Positions 27,169 through 36,708 of a stretch of DNA of 53,248 bases are shown here, in pieces (within the stretch, counting starts at the first letter, position 1; every line of letters starts with the position of its first letter). Source of the DNA: Methanolinea sp. UBA277. GTDB taxonomy: Archaea; Halobacteriota; Methanomicrobia; Methanomicrobiales; Methanospirillaceae. A program made the position numbers and the translations under genes. Below the pieces are notes generated by a model that saw only the letters and a program-made list of their open reading frames with translations, made no database searches and had not been told where the DNA came from. Location: positions 72,975-126,222 of the forward strand of contig DANP01000027.1 in assembly GCA_002499905.1 (NCBI GenBank), read 5' to 3'.

Positions 27169-27760
27169 GGACTATAACATCGCATCGTTTGCATTGTGGG
27201 CAGGAGATTACTATCAATTGGATTTTATGGCCAAGCGCTCCAGTAAGGAGGATAAAATCACTGAGTATCAAAAATTTCCTCAAGATTTAATAAATAAAAT
27301 TGAGAAACACCACTTGGATCACTATATCGAAAGACGAAATTCATTTTTAAAAGAAAAGGGACTAAATAAATATCCAGTTTTAGAGACTGAACACCTCCGA
27401 GCAACAATCTGGGAAATATCCGATTTTGAATATTGTATGAGAGGATATCTCAAGGATCTCGACTGGGAAGAGCAGTTCTTCGATCGGATACATCCGAAGA
27501 CGAACGCTCCTACAAATGAGAAGTCTAGAATAAACTCTGTTAAAAATCATATCTATGAAAGAAAATTAGGAACAATTTGGAAGATTGGTTTAAGCAGGAA
27601 TTGTATAGTAAAAATTGATGAGATGGGATTAATTGAAGCCATCTATTATATTTGTGAACCAAGAATTCCAGAAAAACATAAAAAAATTATTGACCAATTC
27701 ATCGAAGTATTAAAAAAGTTTGATGATGGTGATCCAGTTTTTTCAATTCAAGAAATCTAG
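27152..27760 (+). CDS. Unknown partner of the nuclease-like gene
   Basis: 202 aa from ATG 27152, preceded by GAGGAGG inside the end of the nuclease-like gene. The longer frame from 27053 overlaps the upstream gene too far to be right. Sequence is mixed helix/strand, with IASFALWAGDYYQLDFMAK, HHLDHYIERRNSFLKEKG, and a central DWEEQFFDRIHPKT. No domain recognised. Tight coupling with the nuclease suggests a complex or immunity/specificity factor. Confidence 0.6.
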   Translation: MAIDVKDYNIASFALWAGDYYQLDFMAKRSSKEDKITEYQKFPQDLINKIEKHHLDHYIERRNSFLKEKGLNKYPVLETEHLRATIWEISDFEYCMRGYLKDLDWEEQFFDRIHPKTNAPTNEKSRINSVKNHIYERKLGTIWKIGLSRNCIVKIDEMGLIEAIYYICEPRIPEKHKKIIDQFIEVLKKFDDGDPVFSIQEI

Positions 27761-27827
27761 CAGGTGAGGAAAGCACCGCTGGGGAGGGATCAGGTCGAGC
27801 CATGAGAAATAAAGTGAAATGGGAGGG

Positions 27828-28484
27828 TTATTTAACATACGAAAGTTCAGGAACGATTGATTTCAAATCGACAATCGTTACGGAGTCTTTATGATCGCGA
27901 TAATAATCCTGGACCGTGTTATATCGATCACCATATTTTTTAAAAAATAATTCCCATAGCGATCGTTTGGCAAGGGTGCTTTTTAGTTTTCTTGTATTAT
28001 TGAGTGCATTTATTGGTCGTTCAATTCCGAGAACATACAGATATTTCTCACGAGCATCTTCACATTCAGCAAGATGATAAAAGTCCTTAAACAGGCTGTT
28101 CTTCCTTATCGTCTCCGGACCTCCTTTCCAATCGATAAATTTGAATTCAGCAACCTGTCGGGAAGTTTTAAGATCGAATTCTTTTCCAGTATTTCCCGCA
28201 CCCAGGGATACATATTCAATTATTTCATCCGGTTGGAGAATATACGGAAGTGAAACTAAAATGCCCCAAGCATGAATGATCACGTTGATCTGTCCAACAA
28301 TGTCTTTCAACGACAATGCTGCATGGAGTAGAGATTTATCGATTTCTCCCTCTGCAAGTAAGTTGTCAATATCGGTACGCTTTTTGTTCTGTGCTTTGAT
28401 TTGCAGAACAGAAATTGTCTGTTTCAAATCATATTCTTGATGAAATTTTTCGAGGGTTTGTATCGATTGAATAATATCTTTCAT
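27828..28484 (-). CDS. Second PD-(D/E)XK-like hypothetical protein
   Basis: 218 aa. N-terminal helices (about 1-60) precede a core IIEYVSLGAGNTGKEFDLKT-SRQVAEFKFIDWKGG, whose Asp...Glu-x-Lys pattern is that of a nuclease active site. The C-terminal half is helical and basic. GGGAG lies just before the ATG. It is convergent with the 26178-27760 operon. Function unknown; accessory restriction nuclease or toxin are the best guesses. Much more AT-rich than the chromosomal genes. Confidence 0.6.
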   Translation of the reverse strand: MKDIIQSIQTLEKFHQEYDLKQTISVLQIKAQNKKRTDIDNLLAEGEIDKSLLHAALSLKDIVGQINVIIHAWGILVSLPYILQPDEIIEYVSLGAGNTGKEFDLKTSRQVAEFKFIDWKGGPETIRKNSLFKDFYHLAECEDAREKYLYVLGIERPINALNNTRKLKSTLAKRSLWELFFKKYGDRYNTVQDYYRDHKDSVTIVDLKSIVPELSYVK

Positions 28485-28599
28485 AGTTCTCCCACCCGTT
28501 TTGCATAGGCATTCTCCAGTATGAAGGATAATGATATTGGCAAATCCGATGCAGTATCACCCGTCACCTCATCAGCTCTTCATCTCCATCCTTTTCAAG

Positions 28600-28763
28600 G
28601 ATATCAATTTCCGTACGGGCGATCAAATTCAGGATTGGTCAGGCTCTACACCGTGCCGGAATTTTCGGGCGGTTGTTAAAGCACCGTTGTTTGTCGGGAG
28701 GGAACAGAATGAACCTGCCTGAATTGAATGAAAGAGGGTTAGGGGTCGATAGTACCTGACCAC
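28600..28763 (+). pseudogene. Decayed copy of the module small-protein gene
   Basis: The bases around 28620-28660 align with 24497-24540 of the second module gene (ATCAA-TTCAGGATTGG, then TCTACAC-GTGCC) but with a 2-base deletion that breaks the frame. The next bases encode AVVKAPLFVGREQNEPA and a stop, matching the tail of the family. An 83-bp stretch (28681-28763) recurs at 43530-43612. It is a third relative of the family, dead. Confidence 0.6.
28681..28763 (+). repeat. 83-bp dispersed repeat, copy 1
   Basis: From GCACCG to GTACCTGACCAC. The last 53 bases, which extend past the stop codon of the relic, differ from 43560-43612 at two positions only; the first 30 are less similar. Same orientation as copy 2. 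Confidence 0.8.
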
Positions 28764-29039
28764 GAATCCTTCCTTGAAATTATCGATTATTATTTTATAA
28801 ACCATGATATTAACGATTCTAATTTAGGTATACACCTACGAAAGAAAAAGGAAATATTACGTATATTTGAAAAAAGTAGATTGTTTAAAAATAATAATTA
28901 AAATTTTTTGAAAGGCAATATATAGATGGGTAATGCCGATAATTTTGAATTTTCCCTCATTTTTGATGGATAATTATTTCTTTTTATATTAGATAAGAAA
29001 ATCATCGGATATTCTCATCATAAGATTAGTTGTGATTCC
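28764..29039. other. AT-rich spacer with promoter of the restriction operon
   Basis: About 275 bases, AT-rich, no gene. AATATATAGATGGG at 28917-28930 contains a TATA-like element, but it lies over 100 bases before the Res start; other AT stretches are closer (28975-28995). Confidence 0.4.
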
Positions 29040-32021
29040 ATGCCCCAAACCATCATTGATAAACCTGTCATCAATTCGCCCTTTATTGAGCCGCATCGGC
29101 ATCATCGCTTTTCTGAAGAAGGCATTACCAACGAAATTATTGAATCCCGTCGTCCAAGTTCCATTTTTATTCCTATTGCTCAACCGAAGAAGAAAGGAAG
29201 ACAATTACACATAGAAACGGAATGGACCGAGGATCGTGTGGAAGAGAATGAATTTATCAACCAGGTCAGGGAGCGTATCCGGGTATGGCGTCAAGGAGGT
29301 TATGCGGGAATCACTCCCACGACCCGAAGGCTTCTCGAATACTGGACGAATCAGGAAAGAGAGAAAAAATTTTTCTTTTGCCAGATAGAAGCGCTGGAGA
29401 CAGCCATATACATCACCGAATCAGCGAAGAATTATGGTGACGGCTGGATTGATAATTTTCTCCGCGAAGCCAACGATCTCGCCAATCCCGGACTCCCGCG
29501 AATCGCTCTCAAAATGGCTACCGGATCAGGAAAGACGGTGGTCATGGGGATGCTCATTGCCTGGCAAGTGCTGAATAAATTTGCCAATTCCCAGGACACC
29601 CGGTTTTCAGACACTTTTCTTATCATCACTCCTGGCATTACAATCCGAGACAGGCTTCGTGTACTCTTACCCAACGATCCCGGGAATTACTACCACCAGC
29701 GCGATATTCTCTCGCCTGAACTGATCCAAAAGCTTGGTACGGCAAAGATCCTCATTACCAACTTCCACGCTCTCCAACTCCGAGAGAAAGAGAAAGCTGG
29801 AAAGCTGACCAAAACGCTCCTTTCGGAAGGGAAGAATGGAGTTTTTACGGAGACACCAAGCCAGATGGTGAGACGAGTATGCCGGGATTTTGGCAATAAG
29901 AAAAATATCATCATCATTAACGATGAGGCCCACCACTGCTACCGCCGCAAGATCGATGCAGAGGGTGAGAAATTATCTGGTGATGAAAGGAGAGAAGCAC
30001 AAAAAAGGGACGAAGAAGCCCGGGTGTGGGTTTCCGGCATCGAGGCTATAAGAGACAAGATCGGGGTGAAGGGTATCTATGATCTATCAGCTACACCATT
30101 CTTTCTCAAAGGTTCCGGATATCCGGAAGGAACACTCTTCCCTTGGACCGTATCGGATTTCTCTCTCATTGATGCGATAGAGTGCGGGATAGTGAAGATC
30201 CCACGGGTGCCCATAGCAGACGACTCGATGACCGGGAGTCTGCCTACCTACCGGAACATCTGGCTGCGTATTCGTGACCACCTGCCCCGAAAGGGACGCC
30301 GTACCGAAGCGGTGACTGGGGAGCCTATTCTGCCGGCAGAGTTGCAGGGAGCGATTCACAGTCTCTACAGTAATTATGAGAAGTATTACCAGGAATGGGA
30401 GGAGACCCCGGATACGCAGGCCAGGAACCTGTCACCCCCTGTGTTCATTGCGGTATGCAACAATACCAACGTCTCGAAACTGGTCTACGACTACATCGCA
30501 GGGTGGGAGAAGGACACCAATGGAAAAAAGGTTGCCCAGGCTGGGGCCCTTGATATCTTCCGGAATGATGACGGCCGGGGTGGCTGGTTGAGTCGACCCA
30601 ATACTATCCTGGTCGATAGCGAGCAGCTCGAATCCGGAGATGCGATGAGCGACGAGTTCAAGCGTATTGCCGCTCACGAGATCGAGGAATTCAAACATGA
30701 GTATCGTATCAGGTTTCCCGGGCGGGACGCTGATAAGCTCACTGATGAGGATATTCTCCGGGAGGTCATGAACACGGTCGGGAAGCCTGGTAAGCTCGGG
30801 GAACACGTCAAGTGTGTGGTGAGTGTCTCGATGCTCACAGAGGGATGGGATGCCCAGACTGTGACCCATGTCCTCGGAGTGAGGGCGTTTGGAACCCAAC
30901 TCCTCTGTGAACAGGTCGTAGGGCGGGCACTCCGGAGGATGAGCTACGCAGCGGATGAAGAGGGGATGTTCGCTCCGGAGTATGCAGAAGTATATGGAGT
31001 GCCGTTCTCATTCATCCCCTGTAGTGGGTCCACAACGACGCCCACACTTGGACCGACTCCGACCAGAGTCCGGGCACTGGAGGAACGTGCAGCCTGCGAG
31101 ATCACGTTCCCCAGGATTCTCGGATACCGGTATGATTTAGGGAGTGAGCGGCTGACTGCGACGTTCTCGGAGGACTCAAAGTTCCTGATAAGTACTGAAA
31201 ATATCCCTACAAAGACAGAGAATGCCCCCATTGTAGGGGAGAGCAGTATTCACACCCTCGAGGATTTGAAGAGGAGGCGGTTGAATGAGGTTGCCTTCCT
31301 CTTGGCCAAGTACACACTGGATACATACTTCCGCGATGACGAGGGGAATAACAAGCCTTGGCTCTTTCCGCAACTGTTGACGATTACCAAACGGTGGCTC
31401 GCCGAGTGCGTATATTGTAAGGACAATACCTTTCCTCAACTGCTCCTTCTCCAGGTATTCGCTCACAATGCAGCTGGTAAGATATATCAATCAATTGCCA
31501 TGTCCACCGAAGGATCGCCCACTCTGAAGCCAATCCCCCGCCCCTATGACCCGATTGGCTCCACCCGATACGTTGATTTCGATACGGTGAAGCCGGTCTA
31601 CCCAACCCATCCCGACAAATGCCATGTTACCTATGTGACAAACGATACCGAAGACTGGGAGCAGCGGGTGGCGTATGCCCTGGAGGAGATGGATGAAGTG
31701 GTGAGGTATGTGAAGAATGACCATCTGGGCTTTGCGATTCCTTACCTCATTGATGGCCAGGAGCACCAGTACATCCCGGACTTCATTGCGGTCATCAACG
31801 ATGAGAAAGGTACTGAAGACCTCCTCAATCTCATCATCGAGGTCACCGGAGAACGAACGAAGGAAAAGGCGGTGAAAGTGGCGACGGCTCGGAACCTGTG
31901 GGTTCCGGCAGTGAATAATCATGGGGGATTCGGCCGCTGGGGGTTCATTGAGATTGGCGATCCCTATGACACCAAGAACCTGATACGAGGCCACCTAGGA
32001 TCACACATAACGGAGCGATAA
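29040..32021 (+). CDS. res: Type III-like restriction enzyme subunit (Res)
   Basis: 993 aa. Superfamily 2 helicase fold: Walker A MATGSGKT (residues about 160-167), Walker B NDEAHHCY (about 294), the motif III-like YDLSATPF, and late helicase motifs VSVSMLTEGWDAQTV and EQVVGRALRR. The C-terminal nuclease region has YIPDFIAVIND and LIIEVTGERTKEKA, a PD...Glu-x pattern in which Thr replaces the usual Lys, followed by LWVPAVNNHGGFGRWGF. The layout fits the large type III-type Res proteins sometimes called the BPTD_3080 family (name from memory). It needs the downstream methyltransferase for site recognition. Ends 3 bases before the mod gene. Confidence 0.9.
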   Translation: MPQTIIDKPVINSPFIEPHRHHRFSEEGITNEIIESRRPSSIFIPIAQPKKKGRQLHIETEWTEDRVEENEFINQVRERIRVWRQGGYAGITPTTRRLLEYWTNQEREKKFFFCQIEALETAIYITESAKNYGDGWIDNFLREANDLANPGLPRIALKMATGSGKTVVMGMLIAWQVLNKFANSQDTRFSDTFLIITPGITIRDRLRVLLPNDPGNYYHQRDILSPELIQKLGTAKILITNFHALQLREKEKAGKLTKTLLSEGKNGVFTETPSQMVRRVCRDFGNKKNIIIINDEAHHCYRRKIDAEGEKLSGDERREAQKRDEEARVWVSGIEAIRDKIGVKGIYDLSATPFFLKGSGYPEGTLFPWTVSDFSLIDAIECGIVKIPRVPIADDSMTGSLPTYRNIWLRIRDHLPRKGRRTEAVTGEPILPAELQGAIHSLYSNYEKYYQEWEETPDTQARNLSPPVFIAVCNNTNVSKLVYDYIAGWEKDTNGKKVAQAGALDIFRNDDGRGGWLSRPNTILVDSEQLESGDAMSDEFKRIAAHEIEEFKHEYRIRFPGRDADKLTDEDILREVMNTVGKPGKLGEHVKCVVSVSMLTEGWDAQTVTHVLGVRAFGTQLLCEQVVGRALRRMSYAADEEGMFAPEYAEVYGVPFSFIPCSGSTTTPTLGPTPTRVRALEERAACEITFPRILGYRYDLGSERLTATFSEDSKFLISTENIPTKTENAPIVGESSIHTLEDLKRRRLNEVAFLLAKYTLDTYFRDDEGNNKPWLFPQLLTITKRWLAECVYCKDNTFPQLLLLQVFAHNAAGKIYQSIAMSTEGSPTLKPIPRPYDPIGSTRYVDFDTVKPVYPTHPDKCHVTYVTNDTEDWEQRVAYALEEMDEVVRYVKNDHLGFAIPYLIDGQEHQYIPDFIAVINDEKGTEDLLNLIIEVTGERTKEKAVKVATARNLWVPAVNNHGGFGRWGFIEIGDPYDTKNLIRGHLGSHITER

Positions 32022-32024
32022 GTT

Positions 32025-34832
32025 ATGGCGAGGAAGAAGACGACACGAGATGAGATTCCGATTGAGACTATCAGGCACCCGGACAAGCGCCCTAATATCC
32101 CCACCGAGGAGTTGAGGGGATTTGTGGAGGAAGACGAGAAGGCACCGAAGACGATGCTCTACCCCCGTGACCCGTCTCTCGACCCACAGCTTGTCTGGAA
32201 GGGGAAGGATGAGCAGGACCAGAACCCCCTGGAGGTCTCGGTGCTCCCGGTTTATATTCAGGAGAAGATCCACCCAAAAGTTATCATCGAGGATTTCCTC
32301 GCCCAGGTTGCAAAGTCCCGTGGTGTAAAGGAATCTGCTGCAGCGTATCAGGCCTCTCTCGATCTCTTTGGGGATTTTAACGGACTCCCCGAGGAATTTG
32401 ACCAGCGGGTGGATTTTTACCACCACGAGCAGAACTGGTCAAACCGACTGATCTTAGGTGACTCTCTCCAGGTCATGACATCGCTTGCGGAGAAAGAGGG
32501 GCTCAAGGGCAAGGTGCAGATGATCTATATCGATCCGCCGTATGGGATCAAGTTCAATAGCAACTGGCAAGTAAGCACCCGGGAGCGTGGAGTGAAAGAC
32601 GGGAAGGTTGAGGATGTCACCCGACAACCTGAACAAGTCCGGGCATTCCGGGATACCTGGAAGCTGGGAATTCACTCATATCTGGCGTATCTCCGGGACC
32701 GATTGCAGGTAGGGAGAGAACTATTAACAGAGACGGGAAGCGTATTTGTTCAGATAGGGGATGAAAATGTCCATCTTGTACGATGCATCATGGACGAAGT
32801 ATTTGGTAGTGATAATTTTGTCAGTATCATCACCATGAAGAAAAGCGGGGGGATGGGTCAGTTTTTAATCGATAATATTTCTGATTTTTTATTATGGTAT
32901 GCAAAAGATAAAACAAAAACAAAATATCGTCAACTGTTTATTGAAAAAAACCTTTCAGAAGGAGCTGGTTCAAGGTATAATCAAGTTGAATTATCTGATC
33001 TTCAGATTAGACCAATTTTAAAGCAAGAAACTATCCAACCCGGCTTACTTCCAGGTGGTTCAAGAGTGTTTCTGGGGGGGCCACTCACTTCAGAAACCCC
33101 TAGCAATACTACAGTATTTTCATTCGATTTAAACAATAAGTCTCATTTCCCTAAAAAAGGTGGATGGAAAACCAATTTAAAGGGAATGACGAGATTAATC
33201 GAGGCAAACAGGCTATTTAACACTAAAGCATTTGTCAATTACAAAATCTATTTCGATGATTTCCGAGCTGTTAAACTGCCTAATTTATGGGACGATACTA
33301 TGGGAACGGCAGAACAGAATAAAATTTACGTTGTTCAAACTGTTAAAAAAGTCATTGAACGCTGCCTTCTCATGACAACTGACCCCGGCGATCTGGTCCT
33401 CGATCCCACCTGCGGAAGCGGGACCACCGCTTATGTTGCGGAACAATGGGGTCGGCGATGGATCACAATTGACACCAGCCGGGTGGCCCTGGCCTTAGCC
33501 CGAACCCGTATCATGTCAGCCCGGTTCCCCTATTATCTTCTTGCCGATTCCCCAGAAGGACTCCAGAAGGAAGCAGATGTCACAGGACAGCGGCCGCCTG
33601 CCTACGAGACGCGGTATGACATCAAGAAGGGCTTTGTGTATGATCGCGTTCCTCACATCACCCTCAAATCCATTGCAAACAACGAGGAGATCGACAACAT
33701 CTATGCCAAATGGCAGGAAAAGATGGAGCCCCTACGTGCTGAAATAAACGAAAAATCTAGAAAAACATGGGAAGCTTGGGAACTACCGAGGGAGTACCTA
33801 GAGAGTGCGGATGTCAATGCACTCCTCCAACAATGGTGGGAGTTGCGCTTGAAACGTCAGAAAGAGATTGATGAGAACATATCACGCCGTGCTGAGATGG
33901 AACTGCTCTATGATAAGCCCTTTGAAGACCCGAAACGGGTGCGAGTGACCGGCCCGTTTACGGTCGAGAGTCTCTCCCCCCATCGTATCCTCCCGGCCGA
34001 TGAAGACATGAATGGTACTGTAAGCGAGGAGGAGGCCCGGAAGCAACAGGACTATGCAACGATTATTTTAGATAATCTTCGTGCTGCTGGAGTTCAGAAT
34101 ACCGTAAAGAATGAACGGATAAAATTTGATTTCCTTGAACCTCATCCAGGCAAGTGGATTCATGCACAAGGGACATACACCGACTTGGAAGGTACCCCGC
34201 GGAGAGTGGCCATATCACTAGGCCCCGAACACGGGACCGTGGGGCCCTTGCAGCTTAAGGAGGCTGCAAAAGAGGCGGTTCAGGGGATTGGTTTTGACAT
34301 GCTTCTCGTTTGTGGATTTGCTTTTGATCCACACGTTACTGAAGATGCAAAGCACTATGGGAAACTCACTGTTCTTCCAACAAAGATGAATCCAGATCTC
34401 TCAATGGGCGATGATTTGCTGAAAAAGACCGGGGCAGGAAACCTCTTTATGATCTTTGGCGACCCGGATATCGAGATCCGGAAAGAGGGACAGGATTCAT
34501 TTATTGTGGAGATCAAAGGGGTCGACGTTTATGATCCAACCACCGGTCAGATTCGGAACTCGTCAACTGAAGATATTGCCTGCTGGTTCATTGATACAGA
34601 TTATAACGAGGAGAGTTTCTTCGTAAGGCAGGCTTACTTTACGGGTAAGGATCAGCCATATGACAAATTGAAACGGGCTCTTCGTGCTGAGGTTGATGAG
34701 GGGTCATGGGCGGCTTTCTACCGGACAGTTAGCCTCCCGTTCCCGGCACCAGAGAGTGGGAAAATTGCGGTAAAGGTTATCAACCACTACGGGGATGAGG
34801 TATTGAAGGTGTATAATCTGGAGGAAGGTTAA
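32025..34832 (+). CDS. mod: Type III-like adenine/cytosine-N4 methyltransferase (Mod)
   Basis: 935 aa. Motif IV MIYIDPPYGIKFNSNW (Asp170) comes before the AdoMet motif I DPTCGSGTTAYVAEQWGRR (Asp460), the order of beta-class amino-methyltransferases. The segment between them (about residues 255-445, bases 32790-33360) should hold the target-recognition domain. It is clearly more AT-rich than both flanks. The C-terminal 400 residues are an extra region (MNPDLSMGDDLLKKTGAG, IEIRKEGQDSFIVEIKGVDV) likely used for assembly with Res. Both genes form one operon with a 3-base gap. Confidence 0.92.
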   Translation: MARKKTTRDEIPIETIRHPDKRPNIPTEELRGFVEEDEKAPKTMLYPRDPSLDPQLVWKGKDEQDQNPLEVSVLPVYIQEKIHPKVIIEDFLAQVAKSRGVKESAAAYQASLDLFGDFNGLPEEFDQRVDFYHHEQNWSNRLILGDSLQVMTSLAEKEGLKGKVQMIYIDPPYGIKFNSNWQVSTRERGVKDGKVEDVTRQPEQVRAFRDTWKLGIHSYLAYLRDRLQVGRELLTETGSVFVQIGDENVHLVRCIMDEVFGSDNFVSIITMKKSGGMGQFLIDNISDFLLWYAKDKTKTKYRQLFIEKNLSEGAGSRYNQVELSDLQIRPILKQETIQPGLLPGGSRVFLGGPLTSETPSNTTVFSFDLNNKSHFPKKGGWKTNLKGMTRLIEANRLFNTKAFVNYKIYFDDFRAVKLPNLWDDTMGTAEQNKIYVVQTVKKVIERCLLMTTDPGDLVLDPTCGSGTTAYVAEQWGRRWITIDTSRVALALARTRIMSARFPYYLLADSPEGLQKEADVTGQRPPAYETRYDIKKGFVYDRVPHITLKSIANNEEIDNIYAKWQEKMEPLRAEINEKSRKTWEAWELPREYLESADVNALLQQWWELRLKRQKEIDENISRRAEMELLYDKPFEDPKRVRVTGPFTVESLSPHRILPADEDMNGTVSEEEARKQQDYATIILDNLRAAGVQNTVKNERIKFDFLEPHPGKWIHAQGTYTDLEGTPRRVAISLGPEHGTVGPLQLKEAAKEAVQGIGFDMLLVCGFAFDPHVTEDAKHYGKLTVLPTKMNPDLSMGDDLLKKTGAGNLFMIFGDPDIEIRKEGQDSFIVEIKGVDVYDPTTGQIRNSSTEDIACWFIDTDYNEESFFVRQAYFTGKDQPYDKLKRALRAEVDEGSWAAFYRTVSLPFPAPESGKIAVKVINHYGDEVLKVYNLEEG

Positions 34833-34927
34833 GCGAAACGATAACTCATAGATAATTAAGGCAATGAAAGCCTTTTTAAAAGATAAACGACGAACTCAAA
34901 CTAATTTCGTAATAATGAGGAATATAG

Positions 34928-35767
34928 GTGTATAGCATTTGGATAGATGAATCCATTCGAGAAGGTAAATTTTTAACAATTGGTGGATTTTATTGTCATG
35001 ATTATGCCATTCCCTCTCTTGTATATCATTGGAGGGAATTTAAAAATCAGTGTGGGTTTCGTGAAGATGAAGAGTTGCATTATCAAGAGGCGCCTTCTGA
35101 CCTAAAATTAAGGATTGCCGAGGAATTGTCCAATTGGAGGACATTAACCGCTGTTGTAGCAACAATGTTGGAGATGAGATCGGAGGCTGTAAGAAAGCAT
35201 ACACGTCACGAATCTTCAACTCATCCTAGAAAAAAAAGGAAAATACCTGTTGATTTTTATTGCGAGGGACTTCGTTATATCTTGCAAAGAGTCGCGGAGG
35301 AATCTGCGTTAGAACATTGGAATCTAGCAAGTATCATTTGTGATAAACCAGAGTTAGGTGAAGAGGAATATACCGACAGAACAATTCTCCTTGGCAGACA
35401 AGCACCTTTTAAAAAATATCGGAGATGGTATAGCTATGGGGTTGGTCGTGGGCCAGGTCCTGAATATCCACAACGTGGATTAAAAGATCTCAATTTCCAA
35501 CCGAGTATCTTTCTTTCAGACCCAAGCTATCACGATATGCTGCAGATTGCAGATTGTATCGTCGGAATAACCTCAAAATGGATGAATGTTGTTGTAAAAG
35601 GTGAAAGGATGGACCCCTCCTGGAATATAGTATTAAATAACTTCATACGATTATATCGAAATCGTTACGGATGGGGACCATTTAATTGTTTTCAAGATGG
35701 GTTAATAATTCATCCATATATGAAAAGTTTAAATGAAAAAATAATCGAGTCACTTGAAAGCGATTGA
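34928..35767 (+). CDS. DUF3800 family protein
   Basis: 279 aa from a GTG with GAGG 7 bases upstream. It has the DUF3800 pattern: N-terminal YSIWIDES then GGFYCHD (RNase-H-like first strand with an Asp), a Glu-rich helix, and C-terminal LSDPSYHDMLQIADCIVGI. Members often sit in phage, mobile and defence loci and may be nucleases. It lies 95 bases after mod with its own AT-rich upstream region, so it could be a third component of the restriction locus or an independent gene. Confidence 0.75.
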   Translation: MYSIWIDESIREGKFLTIGGFYCHDYAIPSLVYHWREFKNQCGFREDEELHYQEAPSDLKLRIAEELSNWRTLTAVVATMLEMRSEAVRKHTRHESSTHPRKKRKIPVDFYCEGLRYILQRVAEESALEHWNLASIICDKPELGEEEYTDRTILLGRQAPFKKYRRWYSYGVGRGPGPEYPQRGLKDLNFQPSIFLSDPSYHDMLQIADCIVGITSKWMNVVVKGERMDPSWNIVLNNFIRLYRNRYGWGPFNCFQDGLIIHPYMKSLNEKIIESLESD

Positions 35768-35808
35768 GGATATCTAATTATTTGTTAATCGTTTCAAAGG
35801 GGAGTATA

Positions 35809-36123
35809 ATGGAACCTTTCACAATCGGACTGATAATTTTCAATTTGATATTTGGTGGAGTTGTGGGATTTATCAGTGTTATTACCAATGATCAAAAGAT
35901 AATTGGATTAATACAGGGTTTAGGCATTTTTCTCTTTGCTATCGAAATTTTCGCTTTTTTACCCGAAATCTCTTTACAAAGTAATGAAGAAATACCACAA
36001 GCGACAGAACAGGCTGCAAATTCAATAGAAAATATCATTCTTGCACTCGTTTCTTACGTTATCGGCGATGTTGCTTTTGGAGTTGGTGCAGGGGTTTTCA
36101 TAGGGAATCGAGGGAACTATTAG
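35809..36123 (+). CDS. Small membrane protein next to restriction locus
   Basis: 104 aa from ATG 35809, with AGGGGAG about 5 bases upstream. Hydrophobic segments at about 4-27, 32-54 and 75-98; the loop has LQSNEEIPQATEQAANSIEN. A membrane effector in defence loci can look like this, but no known family is recognised. It lies 41 bases after the DUF3800 gene in the same direction, so an operon is likely. Confidence 0.55.
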   Translation: MEPFTIGLIIFNLIFGGVVGFISVITNDQKIIGLIQGLGIFLFAIEIFAFLPEISLQSNEEIPQATEQAANSIENIILALVSYVIGDVAFGVGAGVFIGNRGNY

Positions 36124-36277
36124 GTGATAGAATTTTATTAATTGAAGAAGGATTGATATTTCCTCGATCTCCCCCGTGCTCATCATTCCCCCCTATTACC
36201 CATTCCGCCCCCATTCCTCTTCCCTATCAACAACCCCCGCCAAATTATATCCCAATCCTCGTTTCACCTGCTCACAG

Positions 36278-36305
36278 CCCTGAAAAGGGCAGGAGCAAGC
36301 AAGAA
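36278..36305 (+). promoter_or_regulatory. Leader hairpin and ribosome site of pseudogene
   Basis: GCCCTGAAAAGGGC forms a 5-bp stem directly before the ribosome site AGGAG and the ATG at 36306. The same hairpin-then-AGGAG layout precedes the intact relative at 51185. A TATA-like AAATTATATCC lies at about 36240-36250. Confidence 0.5.
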
Positions 36306-36708
36306 ATGGGAGATTTTGTCCAGCAGAGCATCACCAAGACCGCAGTGCGGGAGCTCTCCGTAACCGATTGAGAACATCACCACGTTCAACACCTTGGTTG
36401 CAGGGATCATTTCCGGCAACCCGTGGGGCTGCACCGCCTACGATGTCGGAGGCGTCCCCCAGAGCCCGGTCAGCAAGAGCCGTGAGGGATACCCCGCACG
36501 GATCGAGTTCGAGGACGCGGAAGCCAAGATTGTCGGCTACACCAACGCACGGGCCCCCACCGTGACCGCGTTCAATGGCGCCGTCACTGCCATCCTCGCC
36601 GACACCACCCTGGCGACCGCCATGAGTGGCGATGCTATCCACGTCACTGAAGAGGACAGCTTCTCGGCGACGCTCAAGTGCCGCGATGCAACCGGCGAGA
36701 TCTACTAG
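36306..36708 (+). pseudogene. Frameshifted relative of the 51185 gene
   Basis: Starts MGDFVQQSITKTAVRELSV, then the frame breaks near 36360-36366: GTAACCGATTG stands where the intact gene has GTACCGATTG, an apparent one-base insertion. In the next frame it continues PIENITTFNTLVAGIISGNP, WGCTAYDVGGVPQSPVSKSR and closes TLKCRDATGEIY then a stop, while the intact gene runs about 39 residues further. So it has both a frameshift and a truncated end. The segment is GC-rich, in contrast to the AT-rich genes just upstream. Confidence 0.8.

Noticed and set aside
36153..36371. 72-codon forward ORF running into the pseudogene
   Set aside because: Its end is the true pseudogene start in the same frame; the Pro/Ser-rich part before 36306 is leader and promoter DNA.
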